DNA of 64,000 bases, taken from NCBI GenBank assembly GCA_030272585.1, contig BSYQ01000002.1:1550001-1614000 (forward strand), given 5' to 3'. The first letter of the stretch is position 1. Each line of letters starts with the position of its first letter. This DNA is from Bryopsis sp. KO-2023 (lineage: Eukaryota; Chlorophyta; Ulvophyceae; Bryopsidales; Bryopsidaceae). The position numbers and the translations under genes are program-made. Shown here one piece after another: positions 22,790 through 36,039 of the stretch. Below the pieces are notes generated by a model that was not told the origin of the DNA, searched no databases, and saw only the letters and a program-made list of their open reading frames with translations.

Positions 22790-23628
22790 GCTGGTCCAGT
22801 GTAGGGATAGGTAAATGGGTTTTGGGTGGCTGCTCTCTTTCCCCCTTTCCTTTGAGATAAACGAAATGATCGGTGAGTTTTGTAAGGTCACTCTTTCCTT
22901 CCTACTGTGAAATTATATTGTGCACAAGTTTTCTTTCCACTATTCTCTCTCTGGGAAGAAAACCTCTGCGCACTTGAAAGTCCAGAAACGTTTCTGGACT
23001 TTCGGTTCGATTCGCTTGAAGAGTCAACGGTTTAACTGACCACAAGCAAACATCAAATTACATTGTGAGTCTCAACAGTTTTCTACTGAACACACCAATA
23101 GCCAATAGTTTCTTGCTGGGGGATGGTTCTATTTTACAAGCAATGGCAAAAGTCTACTAGTTTTTGTTGGGTGGATGGTTCTCTTTTGTCCCAATGATTA
23201 GTTGATTCAGAACAGCTCCTTCTGCGCCAGCTCAGAAAACTCGTCTACTCCCTTAATCGGTGAAATCTACATTTCTACTTCTTCTTGCAGACTTCGACCG
23301 TTACTGGTTCAGCCCCCAAAGGTCTGATATGCGGACGTAACAGGGCGCCCACGTGCTTGGGGGATGGAAAAAAAAAAGAAAAACCAGGCTGGAAAAGATT
23401 TTATCTTTTACTGGCGTTTTTTACAGTTGTAGAAGAGATTGCACACTCGATCCTCAATAGTACGACCCACAGCTATGTAACAGATGAGAAGCGTCAAAAG
23501 GTTTTTAAGCTAACGACCCTCCAACGTCTCAAGTTTATCGACCTTATCCGACTTTGAACTCCACGGATCAGCCGACATTGCTAACTTCACAGAATGAGTG
23601 AACAAAGGGAGAATGCGTGAACGTCATC
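22790..23628. other. Intergenic, one weak plus-strand frame
   Basis: It contains pyrimidine tracts and the short inverted pair GTCCAGAAACG/CGTTTCTGGAC (22980-23001). A 90-codon plus frame at 23285-23557 includes one hydrophobic stretch (FYLLLAFFTVV). No splice-supported model was found. Confidence 0.35.
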
Positions 23629-24036
23629 TTAATTCGACACACTAAAACTCCACAACGCCGGCGTGTGGCGCCACAGCTCCTTGCAACGCTCGCCCCCCGG
23701 AAAAAACAAACTTTCTGAAGCTGTGAGCACAGGAACCCCCCTCTTTTTGCGACTTCCTGTACCTCGTCCTCTCTTGGAGCTACACCAGTCATCATCAGCC
23801 TTGCTCTTTCCCAAAACATCAGCCCACGAGCTCTGGTTGGAGCCACCGCCGCCGCCGCCGCCGCAGGACAACTCCACTCCGTCCCTACCCATCATATCTT
23901 CTCGCTCCCTGTGGAGTCCGTGAGGATTCGTAAGGCATTTTCTTACGGAGGGTGATCGTTTCCACATCCCTTCACGGAAGCTTGAAGGGTAGGGGGGGTG
24001 GCGGCGGCCAGTTGTTTGGATTAGGGCTGTTGCCAA
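23629..24036 (-). CDS. Candidate exon, Gly-run and Arg/Lys-rich protein
   Basis: An open minus-strand frame encodes a Gly run (seven residues) followed by SNQSSWADVLGKSKADDDW and a basic segment SSKRGRGTGSRKKRG. This resembles a low-complexity nucleic-acid-binding protein. A consensus donor, GTAAGA, occurs inside the frame at about 23946, so only part may be coding. The frame has no convincing ATG at its 5' end, so an upstream exon is likely. It faces into island 1 from its right edge, like the minus-strand gene at 50444-50944 in island 2. Function unknown. Confidence 0.35.
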   Translation of the reverse strand: MATALIQTTGRRHPPYPSSFREGMWKRSPSVRKCLTNPHGLHREREDMMGRDGVELSCGGGGGGGSNQSSWADVLGKSKADDDWCSSKRGRGTGSRKKRGVPVLTASESLFFPGGERCKELWRHTPALWSFSVSN

Positions 24037-24149
24037 ATCGAGAAGAATGTTCTTGCAGAACTGGCCGACGAAACGAGAGCTGTCCAGCTGGAATACCTCC
24101 CAGGGGGATTCGATCTAAAGGGAATGACTCGTTTTGAGTGGGGCCCCAA

Positions 24150-24540
24150 TTTCTCTTTGCACGTGTTGAACATCTTTTTTTACTTTTCGGAATCCTGAAA
24201 TAGCCCCGTTACGTGAGCTCATCTGTACGACTGTCTCTTCCTCCCCCTGCCCCTCTTTGAGCTTTCTGGCAAGAGGGGAGGTTTTTTTTTCTTCCGCTGT
24301 ACGACTTCTTGTTTCGCCAGGAGAGGGAAATATACATATGCCAACGAAGAAGATATTTTTATATAGGTAAGTGCCAGGAAAAACGATCTCGTTTCGTGCC
24401 AAAAATATAAAGTAGCGCTGAATGGAGGAGCGACAGCGAACAGGGTTCAACGCGACCAGAGATCAAAACGACGAATAAGATTTCGACCGTTCCCTCCCAT
24501 CCCCCCGAGAAGAAAAAGAATCTACTCTTTCCCTTTGTTG
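24150..24540 (-). promoter_or_regulatory. Upstream region of the island-1 right-edge gene
   Basis: It contains TAGCCCCGTTACGTGAGCTCAT (about 24197-24218). The equivalent upstream of the island-2 right-edge gene is TAGCTCTATTACGTAAGCGCAT (about 51010-51031). The shared core TTACGTRAGC includes a bZIP-type site (TTACGTRA). In both places it is followed by pyrimidine tracts and then a T-run zone. The regulatory role is inferred from this repetition of layout. Confidence 0.4.
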
Positions 24541-26200
24541 TGTCGAGCCAATCCATGTGGACGTCGCGCTGGTTTAGTTTTTTTTCTTCTTGTCTTATTC
24601 TGTTTCATTTATTTTGTTTTCGCTGCGCAGGTCGACGAAAAAAAACAGACAAAATAACAAGGATGCTTGAGGAAAAAAAAAGAGAAGAAAGGTGCCTGGC
24701 AGTTTTTTGTTTTGATCTATAAGATTTTCTGGTGTTATAGTTTTTTCTTCAATGCTTTTTTTTGTTTTCAACTCCTCTTTAATTTTCAATTGTTTTTTCC
24801 TTCGACATTTCAGTGGTATATCTTTTTTTTGGTGCATTTTTGCTGAACTTGTCTTTTTTTATTAAACAAACTTCTGGAATATAAACAGGTGCTTTTTAGG
24901 AAAAAAAATATAAAGAAAATTTGCAGGGCATGAAAAAAACTCTTTTTTCTCCACTTTCTTCAGAATATAGTCAAAACTATACTTAGAAAAACTGGTCGAT
25001 TTTGTATTACAATTTAAATTGGACCTGGCTTCTTATAAACCTTGAATTTATTTCAAAACTATCTATTTCTTATTCATTCACTCCATGACTGTTTTTTTTT
25101 AATAGTTTTTTTCCTTATTCACAGGGAAAAAACACTGGAGAGCGATGGAACTGAGAAATCACAAACCAGCATCCGGGAAAACACCAAGCCACAGGCTATT
25201 TTTCATCGTCTCTCTTTTTTCCATTTTTTTCTTTCTTATTCTTCGAGATCTGAAATTGAGTTGTGGTTTGTTTTTCATTCTTCCCAATTGTTTTCCTGAC
25301 AAAAAACCCCTCCCCCTCCTAAACAGGCCTGGTGATTTTTTTTTTATTGGGTTGAAAAAATATGGGGTAGAAAAAAAAATCAAAAAAAGAGAAAAGCTAA
25401 AACTAAAAAAAGCTTTTGTCGTCACATCAAATTTTATTTTATTTTATCCGCAGCAAGTTTTTTTCTTTTTTTTCACTATGGGCAAAAATCCATATTTTGT
25501 TTTGGTTACTCAATTTTTCTTGATTCCCCCCCCCCCCCCACCAACCAGGTGCAGCCCCTTTTGCTGAAATAGATGTATTGCGGAGATGCAAGGTATTTTG
25601 TTTTTCTCACTTTATTTTCTATTTTGATTAGTCCTTGAATCCAGGTTGAGAAAAAACCCATTGATGCAGAACAAAAAACTACAAAAATCCTAGAATAACT
25701 TGAGAAGAAAAAGAAAATGACTGAATGATTTTTCCCTTAGAATATATGAAAATGTCGATTCTTCAAGGTCTTTTCTTTCTTTCCTTGACAAAAATATAAG
25801 CCAAAAACGGAAAAACAGTGAAAAAAAAAGATGAATGGATTCTAAACGACATGTAGATTCTTTTTAATTTTTAATTTCTTTTGAAGGTGACTTAAGTGGG
25901 TTCTTCCTCCCGGAGAAACAAACCGGATACATTCCTGAGGTAATATCTTTTTCGAATATATATCTTTTTCCTTCTTTTTCCCCCCCCCAAAAAAAACACG
26001 ATAAAATTCCCTTCAATTATCTTGCAAAAAGGAAGAGTTTTTTTTCTCTCCGTTCCTTCAAATAACCTATCAACTTTTCCCCCCTCCTCTTTCCCTTCAC
26101 CTTTTTTTCTTTAGGTAGTGTTCCATTAAATTAAAAAAAAGAAGCAATCCTCCCTCCCCCCTCTTCTCTCTCCATTAAAAAGTCAAGCAAACAAGACTTC
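24540..26200. repeat. T-run border zone (right edge of gene island 1)
   Basis: About 1.7 kb is dominated by plus-strand T runs, with some A runs and a 12-base C run near 25527. Frames here are Phe/Lys-rich artefacts. Read on the minus strand, which is the sense strand of the gene at the island edge, it is A-rich like the zone at 11.7-14.2 kb. Confidence 0.8.
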
Positions 26201-26390
26201 ATAGGATAATAAGGAGGTTACTTACAGTATAGTAGGTTACTTGACACCTCCTACGATACAAAGCCTACTAGTCAATTTTACGGCTTTACCTACTATTGGT
26301 AGTTGGCTACACTCTTAATCGTATTGGGTGCAGGTCATTTGATAATGGAAGGCAAGTCTACTTCTTGTGAGAAGCTCATATTTTACCTAA

Positions 26391-26913
26391 CCCCCCCCCC
26401 CAAATACAATCCCCCCCTATCGAACGTGGTTTTCCTCCTGAATACAGTCCCCCCCTTCAAAAAAAAAATCCAAGTTCGACTGGGGGGGGGAAGAACCACG
26501 TTCGACGGATGATGCGAGTCGCGTCTGCAAGACTTCTGATTGTAGTGGAAATCCAAGACACGAAAACAAACAAACAGAAAAACGGTTGTGACGATTCTTT
26601 TCACACATCAGCTACATCGACGTCCGACTCAACGTTTCTGAGCGACGCTTCTATCCAAACATGGGCGACAGTGACATCGACCTCGAACTGGACGAGGGAA
26701 AAAAAGATGTGACTACTAGAGATGTGTTCAAGTGATTTTTTTTCAGGGGCATTGGCTACAGTTCTGGACGTAACCAAGTCAGGGGACATATTAATCAGAA
26801 TTTTTGTATAATCCCCCGAATACAATCCCCCCCCCGAATAGAGTCCCCCCTTAAAACTCCCACACAACTGCAAATCTATAGTCCCCTGGGGGACTGTATT
26901 CGGGGGGGGGGGG
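26391..26913. mobile_element. C-run-ended MITE
   Basis: The 523-bp segment starts with 11 C followed by AAATACAATCCCC and ends with the inverse (GGGGACTGTATTC then 13 G). Flanks TTACCTAA and TTACTAAT look like an 8-bp duplication with one small change. Inside, the word AATACAATCCCC/AATACAGTCCCC recurs, and TCGAACGTGGTTTTCC pairs with GAAGAACCACGTTCGA as a hairpin (26419-26507). A short plus frame with repeated Ser/Thr (26509-26712) fills the middle. No transposase was seen. Confidence 0.6.
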
Positions 26914-28650
26914 TTACTAATTCTGTACAAAGTCTTCGTCAAAGTCTAAGTATCGTGTGGGTTGGCTACTTCTGGCTTAGTTGTAACTCGTCCGAAAAGT
27001 TTTTCCTTCTGGGCACCTTCAATTTCTTTGCATGCCCTAGCAACCAGGATTTTTTCTTTGTATCTCTTATCTTCCTTTCTACTCTCATTGCTCTACGATA
27101 AATATAAAAGTCAAATTTGCAATCGGATGGGTGCCACTCATTGGGTGGATACTCACCACTTGTTGATCATGCACCTATAAAAGGATTAAACGCCAAGAGG
27201 AGAGAGAGACGAAGTTTATAGATATCCATAATATATATGAATATATAATATTTTATATAAATATCGTTTCTCTTCCATAGTACTCGATTTTGAGCTTAGA
27301 GATGACCCCAGAGCTGTTGAGATAAATTGAAAACCAAAAGTACATGTGGTTTTGGCTCTTCTGGGTAACTATTTATTGAATAGATTCTATACCCCTCTTG
27401 GACCACCACAAAAGAAAAGATCAGGCTATACTTGGTCCCCGATTCTTCCACATGATGTCCTTAGTAACTTCGCTTTGTGGTTCACGATATCTCAATCCGA
27501 TATCTCAGTACAATATTTTCCAGTTGGATTTTTTCTGGCTAGTCGTATAGGTAGCTGAATCGATCGATATCATGTGGGGGGTCTGTGCCGACGATCCACA
27601 AAAAATAACACATAATACACATAATACCTTTGTAGCTTTAAATTGAATTGTTGGTCGAACCGCTCGACCGACCGTATGGGACTATCTGGTCGAGAATTCT
27701 TGCAAGGGGTTGACAACTTAACATACCAAAATTCTTATTGTAGTTCCCCTCATCTACGGAAATGTCGGGTCGATCATCAGCAATCGAAACTTGTACTTAA
27801 ATATTTGAAATGTTGAGTTCCATAATATATATATTTGTAAGAAGCTAGTCAAAAAAATAATGAAGGAAGCTCAAGGATTCATATAGTATAAATTCTGCCT
27901 TGGAAGACCTACGTCGTACGCCAAGGAGTAAGTGTGGGTCCAAGTCACGGCGCAACACATCCACCCCTAGAACCATGTATCAGTAAGGCATTAGAGACAC
28001 ATTGTCGTGACGAAAGTATCTTTTACTCAAACAAAAGTGTCGAATGCGAAATGCTTGCCTAATCTTCTCGTGACAATAAAACATTCCCTATATTCTTTGG
28101 ATTATTATAAAGCAAGGCTTCATGTCGAAGCATTATGGCTCTCTACTGGTCGATGACATTAAGGAAGAAAAGTGCGAATACGATTATCAAGTAATGATTG
28201 GTCGGGACTGACTCAAGGTTTCCCAAGCTTTAGATGAGCTCAAGCACTAATGTAAAGGTTGCATCAACTATAGTACGAAGATGTAGTTTCTTCAATACAA
28301 TTCTAATTTACTTGACGGAAGTCGAACGGACAACGAGGAATGACATTTTGCTAATGAATCTAAGCAAAATTGCATGCTTTAATTCCAAAGCACGACTTCA
28401 ATTTCAACCGAAAATTTGTTATCCTTGATCAGGAATGAACTCACAACTTTTTCACATATCACATTTGGGACTAAGGCCCTAGGGTAGCTTAACCCAGCCC
28501 TCAAGTAGAGTTTAAATACAGTAGGCTTGAGACTTTTACTAGGGAGAAGAAAGCCGTCTCCGTCGAGAATTGGTTCTTCTCAATTACGTGCCCTTCACTT
28601 TTTCGATCAAGTTAGGAAAATCATGGTAACAAATCGCACACGAACATTCA
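26914..28650. other. Gene-poor sequence, nothing recognised
   Basis: AT-rich patches (27215-27265) and short frames only. No domains or element ends were recognised. Confidence 0.45.
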
Positions 28651-28654
28651 TATT

Positions 28655-29510
28655 GTACCTTCAGATGTTTCACGTTCTTCGAACATGAAACCAACATTTT
28701 CTTTCTTCAATCGGGCATATTCTTGAATTTTGGTATCGTTTCAACTTGGGGTTTAAAGTCTGGAGGCATCATTTCTTTTGTGCGAGTCTGAAATACTATT
28801 ATAAACATTTGGACTACGCTTTTCTTTTGATTCCTCCCCCAGAGGTGTTCTTCAAAAAGTTTTAACTCTAAAAAGGGCTTTTTTGCAGGCAACCCTCTTG
28901 TTTTGGCGTTTGGGGGCAGTGGATTAAACGTGATCCAAGTCAATCACCCACCATACTCGGCTATATATCATCTTGATATCTTAAAGTAAACCAAACGACC
29001 TTAACATTGCCTATGGACTAAACCCTTGAATTCTAGCCGATAGTTTCTATGATCTTCAAACTGAAATAAAACATGGATTTTCCAGTTAATCGGCCACTTG
29101 CTTGCTCCAAGAATCGTTGGGTGCCGCGCACCTCATTCAAAAGGTTGCAAACCGAAGCACCAATTGTAGAAGGAGTTGTTATCAAAATGCTCAAATGCAA
29201 GACAACAAAAAACGAAACAAGAAAATATTCAATTACCGATTGCTTTGAACATCCATTTTATCTTACCGCACGCTCTGAGATGTGAAGGGGTTAAAAGCTC
29301 GTTCAGCTCCAGATCCCTCAGATATCTAGGCAAACAAGTGAGGCAGAACCAATCCTCCAAATTATTCACTATCCTACCCGAGAACGAAACAAAAACAGAA
29401 ACACTCATAAAAAGCTTTCTTCTTCGAGTTCTTGTCCTAGACTTTTTGCGGTGCGTCATGTTTTCTTGAACACGTTTGGGCATATATTTTCGCTCGGGGT
29501 GGTAATTCGC
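28655..29510. repeat. Repeat R3, copy 1
   Basis: About 850 bp matches 34230-34970 in the same orientation, by eye at around four bases in five. Shared landmarks include GTTTCACGTTCTTCGAACATGAAACC, CCACCATACTCGGCTATATAT and GAAGCACCAATTGT. Copy 1 contains about 140 bases (29195-29335) absent from copy 2. A minus-strand frame with the peptide KTRGLPAKKPFLELKLFEEH suggests it once coded for something. The transposon class is not known. Confidence 0.75.
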
Positions 29511-32500
29511 TCTACTAGCTCGATTTCAAGTTGTAATTTCTTCAAGTGGATCTCTTCCCAACAATTATGATGATTTGGCCAACCCGTTCGTTCCTTCGTT
29601 GTGGATTTTCGTGAAAAAAGGAGACAATATTGTCAAATCTTTCTCAAACTGAAGGCCTATTGATAAACAAGACGCTGGAAAAAGCAAGGTGACCCAATCA
29701 CGTCAAAGCTGGCATGATCAGATTATTGTAGATAACCACATGAGGATGCATCCTGGACCAATTCTTGGACCAAATGTAACCTTATTAAGATAAAAGGTAG
29801 ATTTATTAAGTAATGAATTCGTCTATGCCCAACCCTGTCGCAATTTTGTAGGTGCTAATGTCTTGAAGAGTTTTTGATTTTGCTTGAGTGAATCATTCCT
29901 CTAGTCCTTGAGTTGGACAACTTCATCGACTCCATCTTACGTTGTTGAAAGAATACTTTATAAATGTTTTTCCAGCATTTTAAAATTCTTTCGTAGATAT
30001 GCAACCCCCTATCGCCAAAACTTTCAGCGAAGAGGTCAAATATCGTTCATCGAGTTCGTTCTCAGAATCGATCTTATAGTAAATTTCAATAGATAATAAG
30101 AGTGTATTGATTGTACGTGATAATTAAATAATAATTTTTAGTCATTTATTGAAAAGTGTACCCAGACGAACACAAACCGAAGCCAAAGTTTTTGCAACAA
30201 AAGAAAAACTAAACTTAGGAAGTCTCTAAAAGATGGAGCTCGACAAGTCATCAAGAAGTGTTGGCCTAGGTTGATCGAGGGGGGAAGAGGCCCCCAATAT
30301 TTCTAGGGTAGCGAGCTAGCCGCCATTCATTATTCAAATATATATCAAGAAAAGAATGCTTGAGTTAATAACGTAAGAAACTTCGAGCACAAGAATCTTT
30401 ACATGCCGCCCCATCATCTTGCGGAGCATGTGCATATGTATTTTTCCAAGAGCATTATGGTCAACGACTACTCATCAAAAGACGTCTTCCTCTAATATTC
30501 ATATGCCCCTTTGACTTCGCAATCGACGTCTCTCTTATAACCCCCTTTTTCAGATCAATCTTTGACTCGGTGCCCACAATCCTTGTCTCATCGCCAATAA
30601 CAACGAAAGCATAGCAGTGTCACAAAACTTCAAAGCGTCTTCGTGTGTGATTGATTGAGTTCAACTCCATGAAAAATGAGGAAAGTTTCTTTCCTAGCTA
30701 AGTCACTTGAGTCAAGTGCTCGTGATACTCGATCAATCGGTTTCGCCAAAGGATTCATTAACCATGCGGGTGTATATCCCACACATTGCCCCAATATGTG
30801 TGGTTTTCTAGCGATGCTTGCACAACCCACGCATTGTGGCAATGTACACGGTGAACACTCTCTTTCATCGAAATGTCTCATGTTGCGGTTAATGCTATTC
30901 ATGCTCCACTTCGAGCTACCAAAATACAAATAGGGATTCCCCACACCTAGCGTAGATACAATCAAGTGTCAAAAAGTACTGAGAGTAGGAAGTGGCCTCT
31001 ATATATCGCAAAGGTGCACACAACTGTTCCTAAAAAGATGGGTCAACAAAGCACATCGAAAAAAGATACGAAGAGGAAATTCTAGGGGTGAATCGAAAGA
31101 AGATGGAGAAAACGGAGCGGGTGCATCGCATGCTTTCGAAAACATTAGAATAATCGCTATTTTGATCTAACATGTAGCAAGAAAAAAGTACCTATCCGGA
31201 TTCAACGAATCCTATTACTTAACATATCTTTGTAACGTCCAAAAACCAACTTTCCACGAGGTTGACGATGCAATAGTAGATTCTAAAAGGGAACATTCAA
31301 AGAAGTCGAATTGCATTTATAACGTAATCGTGATCACACTTTTTCTTTGATGGATCTTTCTCGCTCGTAGAGGGAAGAAAAAAAGGCGATTGTTCATATT
31401 AAAAATTCCCTTTTAGCAAATGAGCACTCTTCTTTCCGTATTAATCGTAATTTGATACGTTCTTTGTGTTTGGATGAAAGTGAAATACGAACTAAATAGC
31501 CAGCATTTATTCATTTTCAGTTTAGGTGCATTGTCACGTCTATTCATACATTCTTAATTTACTATCAACACTCTCCAAAAAGAGCTGGACGCTTAGGCAT
31601 TTCGAGATGCTAAAAAGATATATTTTCAATGCCACACTAAATATGTGCCAACAAAAGGCTCTTTGAGAGTTCTCCACTACCGACAATTTGAGGTCGCTCC
31701 AAGTTAAAGTCAAATTCTACTCATGACGCTAGGTTTGATCATAAGATCCCCACTCATCAATCACTTGTGTCCCAACCCTGTCCGCTCCCCCCCTCTTGTT
31801 TCACGCTTGATCACTCCAACCAAGATGTTCACCTCGGATATGAAGTAAAGCTTAGACGTCGTGCACTTTGCTTGAAATACTTGTGATTTTGATACTATAA
31901 ATATCGATGCTATATCAATGCTACCTTGTATTCATAAGATGGCCCCCAGAAATATCGAAATGCCTTGAAGACGGATTGAATATTTTGTTCTTTTTGTGGT
32001 AACATTACTTTTCGTCGCTTAATATTCATCTGCCGGCTTTCGTTTTGTTCCGTCCTTGGCATAAACGTGTATTGAAAATTAAATACAAAACTCGGTACAA
32101 AATTTTTAAATGTCGACTTTTGCATCGTAGCTTTTATTCGTTTAAATAATTTGTTTCATCGGCCACATCCCCATTCTTATTCAACCATTCCTACTCAAAT
32201 AATTTTGCAATTCTCATCCAAACAGCAAAGTATCAAGAGCAAAGGGTGGTTTCTTGAGCCGAGAGACTTGAGCGGTTGCCTAGCCTTCGGGAAACCTTCT
32301 AGCAGAGACGAAGAGGGACCCCCCCCATCACCAAGCCAACATCTTCCTCAACGAAGTTGGTGGGCGCCTATCCTGGCACTAGGGTCTCTGAGCCGGCATC
32401 TATTATGTGTTTGAGCTTCATCGCTTGCAATTGTGGTTTTCTCAAATTCCAAGAGGGTGTTTACCTAATGCTTTACAGGCCGGTCCATCTAAGGTAGTAT

Positions 32501-33397
32501 ATTCTTGATAAGCGCAATGTCGAGTAATTGCGATCTTCCAAACTTGAATAAATTCGATTGACTCTGTTATAGTTTTTTAAAATGCTGCAAGGCTTGCAAG
32601 GCCATCATAACAGCAAATGCGGTGCTAAAGGATTGTGGCCCACAATCACGGGTGAATCACGGCTGGATTTCGGTCAAATATCTTATTTCAAGAAAGTCGC
32701 CTCGATATCGTAGTTGGACCTCTTTGGAGTTTCGTTGCCGGTCTTCAGCGTTATCATGACCCACGGTTGGATGCTTTCCACCACACCCAGGACGTCCATC
32801 AGGGTGCCCTTCTCAAACAAAAATACGTAAATCAAGCATGTTACTCAACGTCAACTTTGAGTAAACACAAAGCAAATACTAGAAAAACATCTATATATTT
32901 ATTTATCGGATATTGGATCAACTCCGGATCCAAGGGGTCGCCCAATTTTTTATGCTCGGTTGTCCACCGGGAAAAAATATCATGCTGCTCATATTTCGAT
33001 CTCCGGGCAGAACTAGAAAATAAAGCGCAGCCAAAATTTTTTAGACCGAGGTGATCCGTCGAAGGTCCTAACCACTTGTTTTTTTTTACGCATCTTTTCT
33101 TTGCACCGGAACTCCAGGCCGCCTTGTTGTGCAACTGACGGCACTTTTGCATATCATACTCTTGCAATCCGCCGCAACATCTGTATTATATATTATTTTA
33201 TAGTAAAATAATATATACTATATCTATGTCACTACTTTTTACATAACATTGCGCGTTTATCTAAGCATATACATGTTGTACAAATAAGTCACCGGGCGGG
33301 TGTCCTCGAAAACTCCAAGAAGGAGCTAAAACCTTCAGTTACCTTTAAGGAGCGCAACCACTCGAAATATTTTTTTGCTTAGCAATAAAACTGTTCG
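29511..33397. other. Gene-poor sequence, nothing recognised
   Basis: Only short frames on both strands (the longest is near 30630-30965 and open on both strands) and an AT palindrome-like patch at 33180-33225. It looks like old, decayed repeat DNA. Confidence 0.45.
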
Positions 33398-33810
33398 AAA
33401 CTGATAGTGAAGCTTGTGGGTGACGCAATAGTGGTCGGCTGTGTTGGTTGGATTCGTGATAACTTGCTGGCTAACGCAAGTATACTTGTGGGGTTTGTTG
33501 GCTTAGACAACTCTCTAGTTAACGCGGTTGTGAACGCTACTAGAGCACTTGATTGGGAAGTGATTGCATCAGGCAAACACTTAAACACACACACAAACTC
33601 AAACACACACACTAGCGGGAACACACCAATCCCACGAATCCCGAGTTCTTACAAGTAAAGAGAATAGAATGTCAAATGAACAAGTGGGCCTCTTAAGTAC
33701 CCTTAAGTGTAGTACGTTGACACATGCCCCAACCTCTGGGTCTAATCTGTCTTACTCGTGAACCCACATGCGTCAGCCACCCTCGGCTCTATCCCAAACT
33801 ACCTCGTGAG
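33398..33810 (+). repeat. Repeat R4, copy 1 (uninterrupted)
   Basis: It begins TGATAGTGAAGCTTGTGGGTGACGCA and matches 41875-42690 in the same orientation once two nested insertions in that copy are removed. Shared parts include GCAAGTATACTTGTGGGGTTT, a CACACAAAC tract and GCGGGAACACACCAATCCCACG. One plus frame is open for 83 codons. It provides the empty site for the MITE insertion in copy 2. Confidence 0.75.
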
Positions 33811-34229
33811 CGCTATAAAGACTAACATATAAAGACTAACAGAAACACTTTTCACCCTTAAGAACAACAATTTTTATCCGGCTCAAGGTCGTCTAGCCCG
33901 GCATGCAAGAAATCGGTTAAGGTTTCCGGTGTAAACCTACCTACCGACGGCCCAACTTTTTTTTTCGATGGATGGAGGCGGACATGGACACGGGTGATCC
34001 TTTAGTAGAATATTTTTTTATGTGTGTGCGTGTGCTCCCGTCTAAAACATGTCTTTGATACACAAACAACATGGAAGAACTTGACGATTTATGGGCTGAG
34101 AGATAACGCAGCAAAAACCTAACTCCGTATGGATGAAGAGAAAACAATTTCGTGGATCGAAATATTTTGGAAGCTTCCTCACCAATGGTTCTCTCCGGCC
34201 TTAGAAGATTCCATTACGCTGTTCGAAAC

Positions 34230-34970
34230 TTTAAGATTGTACCTTCTGATGTTTCACGTTCTTCGAACATGAAACCAGAATTTTCTTTCTTCAGCCGGGC
34301 ATATTCTTGAGTTTTGGCATCGTTTCAACTTGGCGTTTGAAGTCTGTAGGCATCCTTTCTTTTGTGCGAGTCTGAAAAACTATTATAAACATATGGAATA
34401 CCCTTTCCTTCTTTAAGTTCCTCCCTTAGAGGCGTTCTTCAAATAGCTTTAGCTCTAAAAAAGGGCTTTTTTTGCATGCAACCAACCCTCTTGCTTTGGC
34501 ATCCGGGGGGCGGTGGATTAAACGGGATTCAAGTCAACCACCCACCATACTCGGCTATATATTATCTCGATTTCTCAAAGTGAACCAAACGACCTTGGCA
34601 TTGCCTATGGACGAAACCCTTAAACCCTGAACTTCTGGCCAATAGTTTCCACGATCTTCAAACTGAAATAGAACATGGCTTGTGCTGCCAATCAGCCACT
34701 TGCTTGCTCCAAGAATCATTGGGCGCCGCCCATCTCATCCAAAAAATTGCAAACCGAAGCACCAATTGTGGAAGGAGTTGTTATCAAAGTGAGGCAGATC
34801 CAATCCTTTAACATATTCACTATCCTACCCGAGAACGAAACAAAAACAGAGACACTCATAAAAAGCTTTCTTCTTGGAGTTCTTCTTCTCAACTTTTTGC
34901 GGTATGTCATGGTTTTTTGAACATGTTTAGGCATATATCTTTGCTCGGGGTGGTAATTTCCTGTTCTAGC
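34230..34970. repeat. Repeat R3, copy 2
   Basis: A direct, diverged copy of 28655-29510 that lacks an internal stretch of about 140 bases. Both copies continue to TCGGGGTGGTAATT near their right ends. The amount of divergence points to an old family. Confidence 0.75.
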
Positions 34971-36030
34971 TCAATGTTAAGTTGCAATTTCTCCAAAGTT
35001 GAGCATCTCTTCCCAATAATTATGATGATTTTGCCAACGCGTTGAACTTACTATGTTTTATAGAGTATCATTTTGGCGCTCAGTTCTCCCGACACTTCGC
35101 ATACTGTTGGACGGTGTATAGACCCAAGAAAGATGAAATAGATGTGCAAGTTGCTTCTACTTTAACATCGCATAAAAATAGAGTTAACCGGAAAAAAATT
35201 CAGGATGCATATAATATCGTCTCTAACGCCCAAAACAGGTGCTTATATCAGAAGAGAGGTTTGCATATGATTTCTTATCATTGATTTTATCCCAAACAAG
35301 AACTACTTTTATACTTCGAATCCGTTTCAACCTATCAACCGCGCTTAAGCATATACTAAGACGTTGAGATAGCTTCGGATCTAGCTTTCTCAATCTGCCT
35401 ATGGGGCGTCCAAGTTCAGTTGTTATGGCCGCAGAACACTTTTACGTCAATGAGGAGGGCGTGCTAAGAATCTCTTGTATTCTTGTGGCGAACCCTTAAA
35501 TAAGGAAAGGTTCCAGGTCACCGCGCAAAACGAGTAATCTTCTGATGACGCTCCAATACTATGGTTCAATAGCCAACATCATAAATTAATTAAGCGTGAA
35601 AATTGTGTTGCCAGAAGTAATATTTAGCCGTTCTTTTACCCGTCCACAAGTCAAACTCAAAGCATTCTTTCAGTGCAATACACCACATACGTGACTAGAG
35701 CTTTATACTGCGTGATGTCTTGCCTACGCTTCATAATCTCGACTTGGACTAGTTCTCCAGCTATAGTTTCAACAAATTGTCTTTTTTTTCTTCCAAAATA
35801 TAACGTTTTATCCAACGCACTCAAGCTCTTAGTTTCTTCAAGCACCAAGTTATCGTTATCTGAAAAATATCTTTCAAACCGGTACCCCCATGGTACTTTT
35901 CCAATGAAGAAAGTTCCCTCGTTGCTCCCGCCGGAGCCCAATTTTAAAGCTATCAATGAGAAACGCGGAAAAATGCGAGTCATTAATGTGAACTCAACAT
36001 CTTGCTATGGTGATTCTCAGTAGACTATTC
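34971..36030. other. Gene-poor sequence
   Basis: Short frames on both strands. Around 35657-36023 both strands are open for more than 100 codons, which argues for chance. Nothing was recognised. Confidence 0.4.
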
Positions 36031-36039
36031 CTTGAAAAT

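Noticed and set aside
24595-25567. Phe/Lys-rich frames in the T-run zone
   Set aside because: Same homopolymer artefact; no splice or start context.
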